A DNA stretch of 64,000 nt from Spongospora subterranea f. sp. subterranea (GCA_049724395.1 JAUGWO010000092.1:1-64000), one strand, 5' to 3'. Shown: positions 1-11,073, numbered from the stretch's first letter. Notes: generated by a model not told the origin, from the sequence alone. Made by a program: numbers and translations.

Positions 1-90
1 AGATATCGACGGTTCCGCCTCCCTTTTTGATTAGGTGAAACGTCGGCGTTTGAGGTACTCCAGACCGATGATCACAAGGATTTTAGGAAG

Positions 91-1416
91 ATGACAGATG
101 GAATGGCTGCCATTCTTTTTGCACTGATGGGGGTAGTGAAGCTTCGTGACGATCGTCATAAATTGCGGGTATTCGGTTGTTATTTCGGAGGGGCGCAATT
201 CCATATGTGCTACATGAAGATTGCGATGGACGAGGACAATATAGGAACGTCATTTGTGTTCCATGCCGACCCCGGTTGGCGCATGTCCTTTATTGAAGGT
301 TCACTTCCTGCTGCTGAGTCCGATCCTGATGATGTTGAATTGAATCCGGTCATTATGCCCGAGGGATCTGATTTGGATGAAGTTTCAGACTACTACATGA
401 AGCTTGCAAAAACCCGACGGGAAAAAGTGCCGTTACATGTGCGTAACCGGAATCTTGATCATAATTTCGCAGGCCAAGACATCATGGTCATTCAGCACCG
501 ACTGCGCCCGTTTATTCGGTTCTGTTTCAAGGTTGTGAAGTATGCGGCAGCGTATAAGGAGCTGTTAAAGAAGTGCTATAGAGATGAACCTGACACATCG
601 AGACTGAATCCATTTCCTTTAACTGCGTTCGGAACACCAGCTAAATCCCGCACCACTCATTTTACAGACACTCCTCTGCCGGAAAAACGCAAACTCACCC
701 TGGACCAGCGAGGTGGACAATCTCACGATACAATGATTGAATATCTTGGTGATACGGTTATCAAGACAAAGCTTCGAAGCGGGACATATGAAGGGAAACT
801 GCTTGAACGCGCTCAAGGCCCCGGTATTGTACGACTGTTTGAGTATTGTCAAGTACATGGTCGGATCATATTGGTCGAGCAGGCTTTAGTTCGACCTAAG
901 TTCGCTAGCCTTTCAGTCAATGACCTTGCTCGTTGCGCCATTCAACTACTGTTTCATGGGGCTCAAGCCCTGTCAACGCTGCGAAAGGCATCAATAGTTC
1001 ATGGCGATATATCGCCAAACAACATCATGTATAGCGAGGTCGAACGGTGCTGGAAACTGACTGATTTTAACGCTGCCGTTGAACTGGAACCTGGACAACA
1101 ATCTTTTATTCGAAGTGAAGTCGTTGGCACTGATGGGTTCATTGCACCGGAGACGCTCTCTGGCCGCGAATATTCTTTCAACTCGGATTGGTACTCGTTC
1201 GGTAAAACTGCATCACATATCCTGAACCAGATAGAAGAATGCCATAGGCTGGATAGGACTCCTTGCGGTCACGAATTCAGTAATTTCATTTTGCAGCTGC
1301 AAATGCATGCTGAGTTAATTTGCTGTCGAGAAGCCGTTAATCGACCAATGTCATCCGAGCTGATTGATTCACTCGCCGAATGTTTAATGAGTTGCGAGTC
1401 GAATCCTTTTGTTTGA
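91..1416 (+). CDS. Divergent protein kinase with N-terminal extension (FunK1/CRN-kinase-like), 5' end outside window
   Basis: The C-terminal half is a protein kinase fold. HGDISPNN at about residues 304-311 is the catalytic loop, with the usual HRD Arg replaced by Gly. TDFNAA near 327 stands where DFG is expected, so the Mg-binding Asp is kept but Gly becomes Asn. GTDGFIAPE near 347 is the APE segment, followed by SDWYSFGK (usually DvwSlG). The first 180 residues resemble no domain I can name; the order N-terminal module then atypical kinase recalls FunK1-type and Crinkler-associated kinases (inference). The reading frame stays open upstream to a stop at 28-30, and an acceptor-like TTAG precedes position 35, so the first ATG at 91 may be internal and earlier exons may lie off the window. 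Kinase-like: confident. Subfamily: not. Confidence 0.7.
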   Translation: MTDGMAAILFALMGVVKLRDDRHKLRVFGCYFGGAQFHMCYMKIAMDEDNIGTSFVFHADPGWRMSFIEGSLPAAESDPDDVELNPVIMPEGSDLDEVSDYYMKLAKTRREKVPLHVRNRNLDHNFAGQDIMVIQHRLRPFIRFCFKVVKYAAAYKELLKKCYRDEPDTSRLNPFPLTAFGTPAKSRTTHFTDTPLPEKRKLTLDQRGGQSHDTMIEYLGDTVIKTKLRSGTYEGKLLERAQGPGIVRLFEYCQVHGRIILVEQALVRPKFASLSVNDLARCAIQLLFHGAQALSTLRKASIVHGDISPNNIMYSEVERCWKLTDFNAAVELEPGQQSFIRSEVVGTDGFIAPETLSGREYSFNSDWYSFGKTASHILNQIEECHRLDRTPCGHEFSNFILQLQMHAELICCREAVNRPMSSELIDSLAECLMSCESNPFV

Positions 1417-1639
1417 TTGATAATTGCTTTTTCATTTATAGTATTAAACCATCTCGACTATTGCTTCATATTCCATATCACTCAGCCGATGCCTTAGGAA
1501 AGTTTTGTAAGTTTCGGTCTGAATTAGAGTCGGATCACGGGCGATACGATTTGGCAATTGCCAATTATCCCGTATTACTGACAGACCCAATTTCCGTTTT
1601 GACACTGGCCAGCAAGTGTTCCTGTATATTCGATCATCG
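1417..1639. other. Spacer between kinase gene and Copia fossil
   Basis: No coding or structural signal seen. It holds the 3' flank of the kinase gene and leads into the retroelement remains. Confidence 0.4.
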
Positions 1640-2740
1640 GTCTTCGAGGTTTATTTCCAGAACGTGAATGAGTCTTCAATGAATTTGACTCTTCTGCTGG
1701 TGTACATTTTCTTCTTGACGGGGTCCCATAGTTGATACGCCTTTTGGTTTTGACTATACCCAATGAAAACGGCTGGGGTGGCCTTGGGAAGCAGTCCTTT
1801 CCTCAGTCGTTTATGCACGAACCACCATGCGTCGCACCCGAATACTCGCATATACGATGGGTCTGGATTAGTGTACCAAACCATGCTTCATAGAGTGAGA
1901 TATTATTTGGTATTGCGCTATGGGGTCTTCTGTTGATGACATGTTCGGCGGCAGCAATCGCAAACCCCCAGTATTGTCCAGGTAAGCCAGCCTGCACTTT
2001 CCGCAGCCGTATCAATGGTCCGATTCACTCGTTCGGCGATTCCATTCTGTTCGGGATCATACGCAACGCTTGTTCTGTGGAATATATGTCGTTTCGCATA
2101 GTACTCCTTACATTCGGTCGATGTATATTCGCCAGCATTATCGCTCTGAAGAATTTTTAATCTGTGTGGGATGTCTCCTACTTGGAAAGATGAGTCCTGT
2201 TCAACTTGTTTTAGAGCAGACAAGGCTTCTGACTTGTGTTTAAGGAAATAAACTCTCAAATATCGAGGGTAATGGTCGATGAATGTTATGATGTAGATCG
2301 AGTTGAAGAATAGCGAAGTGACAGGATAAGGGTTGTCACTGATTAGGTTTAATCGGATCAAGGACAGACAGAGCACAGAGATCTTGACCGAACTGAGCCC
2401 TGGTGTTGACAACGGGCAAGGCTTCAGACGGGCGCCCGTCTGTGTCCATTCCAACAATGCCTCCTAAATCCTTCGCATGGAGATACAGGGCAGCGTTTTG
2501 AACCCAAAGATGGAAATTACTGTCCGTACCGTCAAATTTGGGTATTTCCACCCTATCAAGTATTGATCCGGTCTTGATGTCGGAGCGTTCTGAGGTAATC
2601 TCAGCACAAGACCGAAGCTGCTGTAAGTGCTCATCTTGTGCTGCCGCTCCAACCGTTTGATCTCGGCGTCCAATTCGTCATCCATCATGTGCGAGATTGG
2701 TGACGCCTCTTCCGGCTCATGCTCGAGGGTGGGACTCTTA
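1640..2740 (-). mobile_element. Copia-type LTR retroelement fossil: gag piece and integrase
   Basis: Read on the minus strand this gives a gag-like N-terminal piece (about 2700-2460, with an IPKFDGT..FHLW pattern typical of Copia gag), then an integrase core (about 2330-1950) with LQSDNAGEYTS and EQNGIAERVNRTI, then the linker found before reverse transcriptase in Copia (about 1890-1650, with RVFGCDAWW and FIGYSQNQKAYQLWD). The part between gag and integrase is not seen, and no reverse transcriptase follows. The element is broken, with several interruptions plus large missing sections, so it looks old. The family assignment rests on the integrase and linker motifs, which are distinctive for Copia/Ty1 elements. 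Confidence 0.8.
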
Positions 2741-2869
2741 ATCTATCCGAATTCGAACAATAGAGGAGTGAATTTATTTGCGGTTTATATCAAATGCATT
2801 ACGGCCGTAAACGGGCAAGTAGGGGGGAACACAATATATACTATCAGAGAGGGTTAATCGACTTCAGTT

Positions 2870-3545
2870 TTAACAATGCACAGTGTCATTTCGTTCAAAG
2901 AAGCAAACATCCACCGCCTGGCCGTCCTTTGAGGCTGAGACGATCGCATCTTCACTGGCTGCTGCTGAAGCAGTCTGGCTTCGAAAACGTCTCAGATAAG
3001 CTTGGTTTCGAGCAAAAGTCTGTGCCTGTTCTTTTGCAGGACAACCAAGGATTAATTTCGTTCGCTCAAAATGAAATCAATCATTCAAAGACGAAGCATT
3101 CTTGCTCTTAAACATCATTTTATTCGTGAATTGGTTGCTAGCAATCAAATTCATGTTGCGTATGTTCCTACCGCCAAGAATCCTTTTGGGAAGATGCAGT
3201 TCTGGGAGTTACGAGCTAAACTTCAATGCATCTCTCAACCTTGCCTCACTTCATCTTTGACTTCGGTCGAAGGGGGGATTTAGTTCCGAGATTTAATATC
3301 TGCCACGAGTACGAATTCAGGGCGATTAATCGAAATTGTACTGGGCCTTCTCGGTTCTCTCACCTCTAATAAACTCACTCTTGTTTTCGTGTTCCTGTGA
3401 TTCGTGTTGTCGTGTGTACTCTATCTTGGTCTCTGGTTTTTCGTGTACTCTTTCGTATTCCCTTGTTTTGTGTGCTTTATCTGATACGCATTTCAGAAGG
3501 TCTCACACAGGTGATGTGGGGAGCAGACGAAGTTAGCGCTGATTG
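2870..3545 (+). mobile_element. Copia RNase H end plus probable LTR, facing the other way
   Basis: The plus strand encodes the terminal Copia RNase H region (about 2885-3200): SKKQTSTAWPSFEAET, then a QDNQGLISFAQN stretch and HHFIRELV, as in the end of Copia pol. A purine tract (GAAGGGGGGA near 3271) follows the end of pol, where a polypurine tract is expected before a 3' LTR. The 3280-3545 stretch is therefore probably LTR sequence, but no second copy lies in the window to prove it. The piece is broken. It faces opposite to the integrase piece just upstream, so either two insertions or an internal inversion occurred. Confidence 0.7.
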
Positions 3546-3639
3546 TCTTTCGGGTGCTTCATCCTAATTCCGACCCACTTTTCCCTTTTATAACTTTCAA
3601 AATCATCGAGCTCTGCCGCCTGATGGGCTTGTTGCTCAA

Positions 3640-4110
3640 GGTTAGATCTGTCCAATGGTGGAAAAAATGTAGCGCATGTGAGGTCAGGATTGTATGTTTC
3701 CGGTGGAGAGGGGGTTACTCAAGACATGCAGTTTACCACTGAGTCTGGTCATGCAATTAACGTCCTTGTCCAAACAAGAATTCGTCGAATTCTTACCGAA
3801 AGGTGCCTTTGGCCCACTTCTGGGATGAGCCTGAACGATGCGCGTTTACTGCTTTCGAGCCAACCCGATTTCTCGTCGCAACAAGAATGGTTAGAAGAGA
3901 CCGTGTCAAGCGCAGAAGGCATATCATTTTTATCCCAAGTTTCACCCAGAGCTCAACTGGATCGAAATGTTTTAAGGCGCAATGAAAAAGTTTGACCAGA
4001 GAATGTAATGCTCAGCCTTGGAAACAAAAATGATCGGTCTTCAAGACATAAGCACAACGAAGATGAAAGGCTAAAGTAATCGTGAAGATTATCATATTAA
4101 TCTAAGTGTT
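3640..4110 (+). pseudogene. Decayed DDE transposase of a Tc1/IS630-like DNA transposon
   Basis: Frame 3 contains ILTERCLWPTSG, then LLSSQPDFSSQQEWLEE. Near 3930 a different frame gives FYPKFHPELNWIEMF followed by GAMKKFD. This order (IL.ERGLWP, then QPDF..Q..wLeE, then KFHpELNfIE.fWGA.K) is the C-terminal part of the DDE_3-type endonuclease common in fungal and protist genomes, where the final Glu of ELNWIE is the third catalytic acid. The switch of frame between the QPDF and KFHPELN motifs and the stop where FWGA should continue show the copy is dead. The N-terminal DNA-binding part and terminal inverted repeats were not found. Confidence 0.6.
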
Positions 4111-4150
4111 GAATACCAGCCTGTTACCATGGAGTTGAAACATTTGCATC

Positions 4151-5050
4151 TCAAGATTCATTTATGTTTGGTGATTCAAAAGACGAGCTATTATTCTCCT
4201 CTTTACCAAGTTGGCATGCGAACGCTAGCGGCATCAAGAGCTCATACAACGACGTGTCGTCCTTCATGTACGTAGAGAATACGATGCGGTCTATTTGCTG
4301 AGAGCTCAGGTTATGAGATGATTATACACTGGAGTTGAACATTGAACCTACGTTATAATTGCTAGGATTAGTGAGCCAAAGACGCACTGTGAGCAGCGCA
4401 ATCATTGCCGCCTGATAAAGTATTTATCGGTATTGAAAGCGAGATATTGCAGATAGCATACGCAATGTCGAGGGAATCCATATATCCCGGTTGAGATACA
4501 GCAGAAGCCAATGGTACGAATGCGATGGCGTTTGGCCAGATTCAAAGCGGATATATATGTCCTAGCCAGAGCAAGATTATTATTGGAGACGGGACCAACT
4601 GCATGAATGATGAACGTGGCCGGAAGGTTAAAACCTGTAAAATTCAATGGACAACTACCAAGTCTATCGCAAACGACTGATTGTAGAACCTGATGTGATA
4701 CAGGATTCTCCTGTATTACAATGATCAATCGCCTTGCACGCTTGCTTTAGTTGCGACGATCCGGCTGCATTGAATATAGCGCCACAGATGCCGCCGCCGG
4801 CCCATAGACCGGTATTGGCAGCGTTCACAATGGCATCGCATGCCAAAAGAGTTAGATCACCGCCAGGCCAGAGCGAGACCTTCTCCGATAAATCCGCTTC
4901 CGACGGTGGACATCGGCTGATTCGCGCGCTAAACCAGTTCAAGAAAAAATTCACCTCTCGACGGCGACGACGTTCTTGAATACCGACATGATGATCACGA
5001 TAGTATTCCCGCCAAGTTGGAAGCGACAACGCCTCAACGATGGTCCCCAT
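4151..5050 (-). CDS. Macrodomain ADP-ribose hydrolase (MACROD-type)
   Basis: Likely removes mono-ADP-ribose from proteins or hydrolyses O-acetyl-ADP-ribose. The first exon carries GGDLTLLACDAIVNAANTGL and GGGICGAIF, the MACROD signature for binding the distal ribose, here GGGICGAI instead of the usual GGGGVDGAI. Splicing through an intron of about 55 nt joins CITSG to FNLPATFIIHAVGP, giving the family's ITpGyxLPaxyVIHtVGP block. ISTGIYGFP is the phosphate-binding loop. A further intron brings in AAMIALLTVRLWL, and another brings in DRIVFSTYMKDD, both matching the C-terminal helix and strand of the family. The predicted stop is at 4151-4153. The N-terminus has a basic run (QERRRRRE) that could direct it to nucleus or nucleolus. 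Introns are inferred from GT-AG ends and frame only. Confidence 0.85.
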
Positions 5051-5218
5051 CGGATGCTGTTTTAAAAGTGATCAATAAATGCGGTCCGATAGTGCAGCCC
5101 GTAATACACAGTGAATCCTGCATGACGGCTTGACCCGATTGTGACTCCGTTCTATACACCGTTACGACGACACGGAAACAGGAAGAAACGTTTATCAATT
5201 CCATTGGACATGTTACGG

Positions 5219-7677
5219 TTATAACTCGTCCTTGTTGATTGCGGATTGGTCTCTGGGGATTTGCTCGTCCATATCGTTTGCGGATTGGTCTTTGGGGAAC
5301 CCACCCGCCGATTCGGAGACGGAGCATTGGCTAGTGGTAGCTGAACAAGAACCTGGGGTTGACTCGCTTGGCGCCGATTCAGATGAAGCATCAATTGGTT
5401 TAGAGACCGCCCGCGCTTTGGCGGATGGTGCTGATGGCCCCACGAACGTCGAGAAGAAGCGGTTCAAAGCCTGGAAGCTCACGTCCGAATTGTTGTAGAC
5501 TGTTGGAGCACCGTTTCCCGTAAATCCTTTAGGAAACGCCAGAAAACATGGAGCAGTGACGTTTACCGACCACGCCTTGAGAGCTTGATTGCTGAAAGAA
5601 ACAGCAGCTACCTTGGCCACACCTGTATATTCTAAAGCCAGGGACCTCAACACAACTGGGGCAGATGATTTTTTTGATATTAGAACAAATTTGGGAAGGT
5701 CAGAGGAATTCGCCCATTTTTGCGCAGCTGCAACAGTTTTGAGAACTGGAACGTCATTGGGCAAGAATCCGGTGGCAAACTTCCATAAACCCTATGAAAC
5801 CAATGAGAAAATACTTAGTACACGGTGCGGCGCTACGAAGCATACAGCCTTGGTGCGTTCATTACAGGGAACTGGTTTGGTTTTATCAGGATGAAACAGC
5901 ATCACGGTTGGAACGCCTGTGATGGAATATTTCTGAAACTTAATGGGTGAATCTTTAATTGTCCCGAACTGAATGGCGCCCTGTAGTGAATCCGCCGCCT
6001 AATTTTAACAGGATGAAGCTGAATATATGCTAGAGTAAAAAAATGAAATCGAACCTTCGCCCAGTGGGGGGCTAATTGTTGACAATAACCACAGTTGTCC
6101 CTTGCGAACACCACCATCCAGATCGATTTACTTTTCAAAACCAGTTTATCAAAGTTGTTATCGTTGAGACGGGTGTTGAACGAAATCGGTTTTGACATCT
6201 TCTTTTGTTTCTGTTGTTTTACGGGGGTTGGAGGGCAATTAATAGAATCTCCATCGAGTTTCGGTTCGGCCTCAAGTGTCGATGGCGGAAATTTGCCAGT
6301 GACAGCCGAGGAAATATATTTGGTGATACTCTGAACAGAAAGCATTCAGCGCAATTGATGCAAGAATTAACAGGCAGCTTACATCGGCGTCCATCGATCC
6401 TGTATAGACAACATATTTCATTTTACGATGGAACCAAATCACGATTTTAAATGCGTCTGGAATCACTCCGAAACTGCCTGAAAATGAAGCTTGCTTCCTC
6501 GCATCTATCCAGCCAAAACTGTACCATTGCCGGTTTGGGATGCTTGTTGAAGCTTCATCCAGTGCAGCTAAAGCGACGCTTCCTCCAGCACCCAGGGTTC
6601 AACCCGAGAACGCAAACTTGAGCACCAGAATCCATGCAGTATTTCCGCAAACAGGAGTTATCGCTGATATTGAATATGGAAAGAGAAGAAATATCAGGGG
6701 GAAGGCTAACACTGTTCAGGAAACTCTTGACAGCAACCGTATCCGCAAGATCTTTGTCAAATGTAATAGGGTTGGCTTCGCCCGTACGGAAAGCGATAAG
6801 CGACGGAAACTTAGTCACGCCAACCTTCAAAACGGACTCCTTTTCTGAGGAGAGTAAATGCCCGAACCGTAACCGCTTGAGTAAAGTTACCGATAGGCTC
6901 TTAACAAATATTAAGCTATAGATCATGAGAGTTTACCAGTTAATTGTACCTGAACGAAGAAGGGAATAACCCTGGTGGGGCCAACCAGTAAAGCCTTTGG
7001 CATATCCGGAATATCCAGGAATGATTGAAGAGTTGATGCTGTAAGATGCTCAACTTTTGAAGGGAAGAAGCGTTTAACAAATCCTGCCCTATAATTATCA
7101 TGTTTCAGGAATTGTTTCATAAATGAAAATTGCAAAATCAAAAATTATCATGTTTCAGGAATTGTTTCATAAATGAAAATTGCAAATCAATACATGTCGT
7201 CAGCTTGGCGGTTTCCAGAGTAATCGATGATAGTCTTGGGTCCAAGGAAGAGTTTAATTGTTGGAAACCCTGTTAGTTTGTATTTTCTTTGAATTTCTCC
7301 ATTTTTATCTACGACATGGTTGAAGTAGAGAAAACATCAGGTCATCAATTGACACTACCGTTGCCGGAAACATCGAAAGCTGCTACCACAGCAATATCTT
7401 TCAACAGTTTGGGTAATTGTAAATAACTTGGCTTGAGCTGCTGGCAATGGCCGCAACCTGGCGTATAAAACTGGAAAAACAGTCAAACACACTCAACATT
7501 TTCCAAGCGTTCTCCTCTTACTTCGACGAGAACGACCGGATGGGTTTTGATTGTTTTCGCCAGGGTAACTGAGTTAAGATCAACAACACCAGAATTCGAC
7601 GAATAGAAAGACGCTTGGATAATCAGGCATTGTAGATATAGACAAAACAAGGAAACGGCGCGGAAATGGTTGGCCAT
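5219..7677 (-). CDS. ER protein disulfide isomerase, PDIA6-like, with KDEL tail
   Basis: Forms and rearranges disulfides in secretory proteins. The start at 7677 gives a hydrophobic N-terminal signal sequence (VSLFCLYLQCLIIQAS). Across an intron the first thioredoxin domain shows FYTPGCGHCQQLKPSY with the classical CGHC active site. A second thioredoxin domain near 6100-6200 has VVFARDNCGYCQQLAPHW with CGYC, so both redox centres are intact, though the second has Tyr instead of His. A third, non-catalytic thioredoxin-like region and a Ser/Ala-rich linker follow, and the protein ends NKDEL just before the stop at 5219-5221: the ER retrieval signal. Two a-type domains followed by an inactive b domain is the PDIA6 order. 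The gene has several introns, one carrying a 50-bp duplication. It diverges from the methionine sulfoxide reductase gene. Confidence 0.88.
7093..7186. repeat. 50-bp tandem duplication in PDI intron
   Basis: A 44-bp stretch beginning AATTATCATGTTTCAGG at 7093-7136 recurs at 7143-7186 with an exact 50-bp period and no difference that I see. It lies in or beside an intron of the PDI gene. The identity suggests a recent slippage or replication duplication. Confidence 0.9.
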
Positions 7678-8100
7678 AACGAGATGTCGCTGAGCTCAAC
7701 TGGTACTGTAGTTGGAGATATCAATGGAGCGTTGAAGGGACCGGTGCCATTCGGACGCAGCCCTCATGACCTCAGTGCTTACCGTACTGTACTTCCTACG
7801 GCTGGTACAGTCGGTAACGTGGGAAAGAAAACAAATCTTTGATTGTTGACCCCTGGGTGTTTGATTATCCGCTTGGTCACCAGTATAACCTATGCCACCT
7901 GCTATTTGTAACAAAATGTACAAATCAACAGGGTTGTCCCACTCAAATTGTAACTCGTAGTGTATCTAGTGTACAAGAAAATTTCGACGGACAGTTTGAT
8001 TCCGGCTCTGGCAAACAGACATTTGTCTATCAGTTTCAAAGTGGCTTCCATTTTATCGTCAACCCTTTTGCAGAATCTCTTTAAATCGCGGCTTGCATCG
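7678..8100. promoter_or_regulatory. Shared divergent intergenic region, PDI / MsrB
   Basis: The 423 bp between the start codons of the minus-strand PDI gene and the plus-strand MsrB gene must hold both 5' UTRs and both promoters unless an MsrB leader exon lies here. I see no TATA box or clear motif that I would defend. Confidence 0.4.
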
Positions 8101-8631
8101 ATGTCATGCAGTGCCTCAGGCGCGTGTGGAATGAAGGTGCCTTATACCGATCAACAAAAAGAGAAGCTCAAGGCTCGCTTGTCGAAAGAAGCATATAATG
8201 TGACACAGGTGCATGAATGTCGGCTAATATCTTTAATATTCTTCAATTTTTCAATAGGCAGGAGGTACGGAAAGACCATTTACCGGAAAATACAACAAAC
8301 ATTACGAAAAAGGGATGTATTCGTGTATTGTCGTCAGTGCCTAACCCAAACTAGTGATGAAATCAATTAACGCCATAGTGTATAGTGCGAATCACCATTA
8401 TTCTCAAGTGTGACGAAATTCGATTCCGGAACTGGGTGGCCATCATTTTACAAGGCGTTTGAAAAGAACGTGCAAGAAGTTGTTGATAATTCCGGTGGTA
8501 TGAGTCGAACTGAAGTACGCTGCAATTCATGCCATGCCCATTTGGGGCATGTGTTCAATGATGGTCCTAAAGATAGGACAGGGCTTCGCTATTGTATAAA
8601 TAGTGCATCTCTAGAATTCAAAGCAGAATAA
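8101..8631 (+). CDS. msrB: Methionine-R-sulfoxide reductase B
   Basis: Reduces methionine-R-sulfoxide in proteins back to methionine. Three exons (8101-8208, 8258-8332, 8386-8631) joined at GT-AG sites give about 142 residues, the usual length of a single-domain MsrB. The zinc site has two Cys pairs: SCIVCES (Cys59/62, created by the second splice) and [16 protein letters not shown] (Cys107/110). The catalytic Cys131 lies in RYCINSAS, with the family's [11 protein letters not shown] block upstream. The resolving Cys could be one of those near the N-terminus (CSASGAC). No convincing organelle signal is seen from the ATG at 8101; the open frame upstream could hide a leader, but MSCSAS fits a cytosolic start. 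The active-site residue is Cys, not selenocysteine. Confidence 0.93.
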
Positions 8632-8639
8632 CTGCTATA

Positions 8640-10845
8640 CAGTATTTAACACTAATATACAGGCGACATTAATTAAAATGTTTTATCATCCGCGATATCG
8701 TAGTGAGACTTGTTTTCCCTGTAAAAAAAATAAGTTCATTCGTGGTGACAACAAAACACTTGACGTACCGCTTTTTTCCGATGTTTCTTCAAAAGCACTA
8801 AACAAAATTCGTTATAAAAAGGAACTTGAATTCCAGCTCACTTACATTTTGCGCTTTTTATTGAGAACAGGAATCGTGAGATGTGGAGAAAGATTCGTAT
8901 CTAAAGTGCGACCCAAGACCGGCCAGAAAGAGAGAGCGCGACGCGCCGTGCAAAACGCGTTGGCGAGCATCGAGACCTTTGAATGGATATGGGCTGCAAA
9001 CATCATGGCGCGCCGCCGGGGTCAGACTGTCAGGGGGTTTCGGTACAGTACACTGACCATGGGGTGCATGACTCGCACGTCACGGTCGAAATGATCCATT
9101 TACGATTTACGACACGCCGCCGTGTCGTCCCATCCAGTATCCGCTACCAGAAGTTGGAACTCTGATGTGTATGCAGGAACAGGGCGTCGCCCTTATCGCA
9201 AGCGTGTCAGTTTGGCAGCTGCGTTCGATTGGTTATCTCCACTACTTGAAAACGACGACCCGAATATGGGCAACCACGACTGATTTGTGGAGACTTTGGA
9301 TTCTGACATGCGAACACCTGATTTGGATACGGCATCGCCGAGAAGAAATTCAACTTCCTCCGCATCGAGGACACGTTTTTCCCGTTTTGCATATAATGTA
9401 GTTTGCTGAACGTGTTGGTGATGTGTGTCAGGATCGGGGGAGAATATGAGCAAATCATCCAGGTCGAGATGACGTTGATTCGGCTAAGTGACGACGGAAA
9501 CGTTGATTCGGCTTTTCATGTCAAAGGCTAAATGTTAGGATACATTTGACGCAAAATTTGAGACGAATCAACAGCAAAGGTTCATGTTTTTGACGAACTA
9601 AACTGGGTGGGATGAGGCCAATCCTGAAGCGAAACATTCATAAAATAATTTTGCGTTGACGAATCGGACCAAGATTCTCAAAATCGCTATGCTTTTATTA
9701 CCTCTATATGATTGCAAATCTTTCATCGTATTCTGTGTTATCATCATCCTTCATCACATCTAATTGAACTTGTCATACGACGGCAAAATCGACAGTTTTC
9801 GGACCGACATGGTTTTTTCGCTTCAGAAGAGCAGCGGTTATTTTGTTTTTGCTGCACCTTGTAAACATGTTCAATTCAGCAATTTCACTGGTAGTAATTT
9901 GCGTCGCCATATCGATTATATAAACAATCCAACGTGTCTGTTGAAACTTTATCGCTAATTAGTGCAAAATAATAGCAAAAAAACGAATTCCAGACCTCAT
10001 GTTGCCTATCAAGGTTTGATCGAGACTTTGAAGGACATTTCAAACCGCAAGCGACACGAGCAAAGACTTCAAACTTACGTTGGACTTTCTCCATCGCTGG
10101 GACTATTTTTTCCCGCTTTGTTTGAAAAAATGACGATCGGGTTGTTTCTTGAAAACCTTATCCTGCATGTGATTGGATGTTGCCATTCCGACAGCAACTT
10201 GTCCAACGGAGCCAGAGCGCGGCGCTTTGCTCTGATTCTTAGTGAGGAGTAGTGTCTCCTTGTGCTTCTTTGAAGTTTTTTTTTAGAGTCGATGGTGCAA
10301 TCTTGTCTTTGTGCCATCCAGTGAGAAGCGTAAACGTCCGACGACTTCAACGCCGGAATAGCTTCGGTTTCGGATAGTTTTCTGGATTGGCCGTTCCAGT
10401 GCCCAAGCTTTCTCCCATCTGCGGTTTGAAATGTCATTCCCATAAAAACTGGTTGGAAACATCTTTCCCGACATTACTCCGAACCTTATATATAGGCAAA
10501 ATTTGGTCTGGACGTCGTATTTTTTGTCATTTGCACAAATTACTGATGAAGCTTCAATGAAGCTGGTAATACCTTGCCATCGCGCTCAAGAGTTCAGGCT
10601 CTGGGCATCAGTTTCTGTGCAGACGGATGAGATGGTGGATTACTTCTTTGATCTCCCCAAAAAACAAATATGAAAGTGTAAATTTCCCCCCAAATAATAA
10701 AAATGAAATTTACAAGATAACATCATAACTCCCAAAGTATATTCCCAAGAATTTACAACGTAATTGATATCAGTTTATTTCCGACCGTTCAATTTCCAGA
10801 TTCCGAATTTGGTTTTGTCAATTCTCCTCATACTCATCGTCTTCT
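8640..10845. other. 2.2 kb without an assignable gene; some coding-like stretches
   Basis: No family recognised. On the plus strand an open frame runs 8678-9094 (Lys/Arg-rich), and another stretch near 9185-9280 reads RPYRKRVSLAAAFDWLSPL followed by an acidic segment, which looks more protein-like than random. On the minus strand, 10480-9950 reads as Lys- and Arg-rich fragments in changing frames around A-runs. These could be exons of small unknown genes or decayed ones. AT-rich, with many A/T homopolymers. Confidence 0.3.
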
Positions 10846-10848
10846 TTG

Positions 10849-11073
10849 ATGATTGTGGAACACAGACCCCGCCCTCAATATTTTAACAAAGACGACGATG
10901 AATATGACGAACTGCCAAAACAAATTCGAGCTTCACCTCTTGGGAGTATACTTTGGGAAATACTGTACTACGGGAAATACTTGGGTGTTTTTCTTTTGGA
11001 AACGTCCTTTTATTATTTTGGGACGACATTTACAATTTTCAAATCTTTTTTCTCCCTCTTAGCGGAACCCTAG
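10849..11073 (+). CDS. Small hypothetical protein with aromatic hydrophobic C-terminus
   Basis: A 74-codon frame from the ATG at 10849. It starts basic, has an acidic run (NKDDDEYDELP), then a hydrophobic, Tyr/Phe-rich half (GSILWEILYYGKYLGVF and later FYYFGTTFTIF) that could form one or two membrane segments. I do not recognise it. It sits 290 bp upstream of the TFIIIC90-like gene on the same strand. Charge-then-hydrophobic structure argues mildly for a real small membrane protein, but length alone does not support it. Confidence 0.3.
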   Translation: MIVEHRPRPQYFNKDDDEYDELPKQIRASPLGSILWEILYYGKYLGVFLLETSFYYFGTTFTIFKSFFSLLAEP

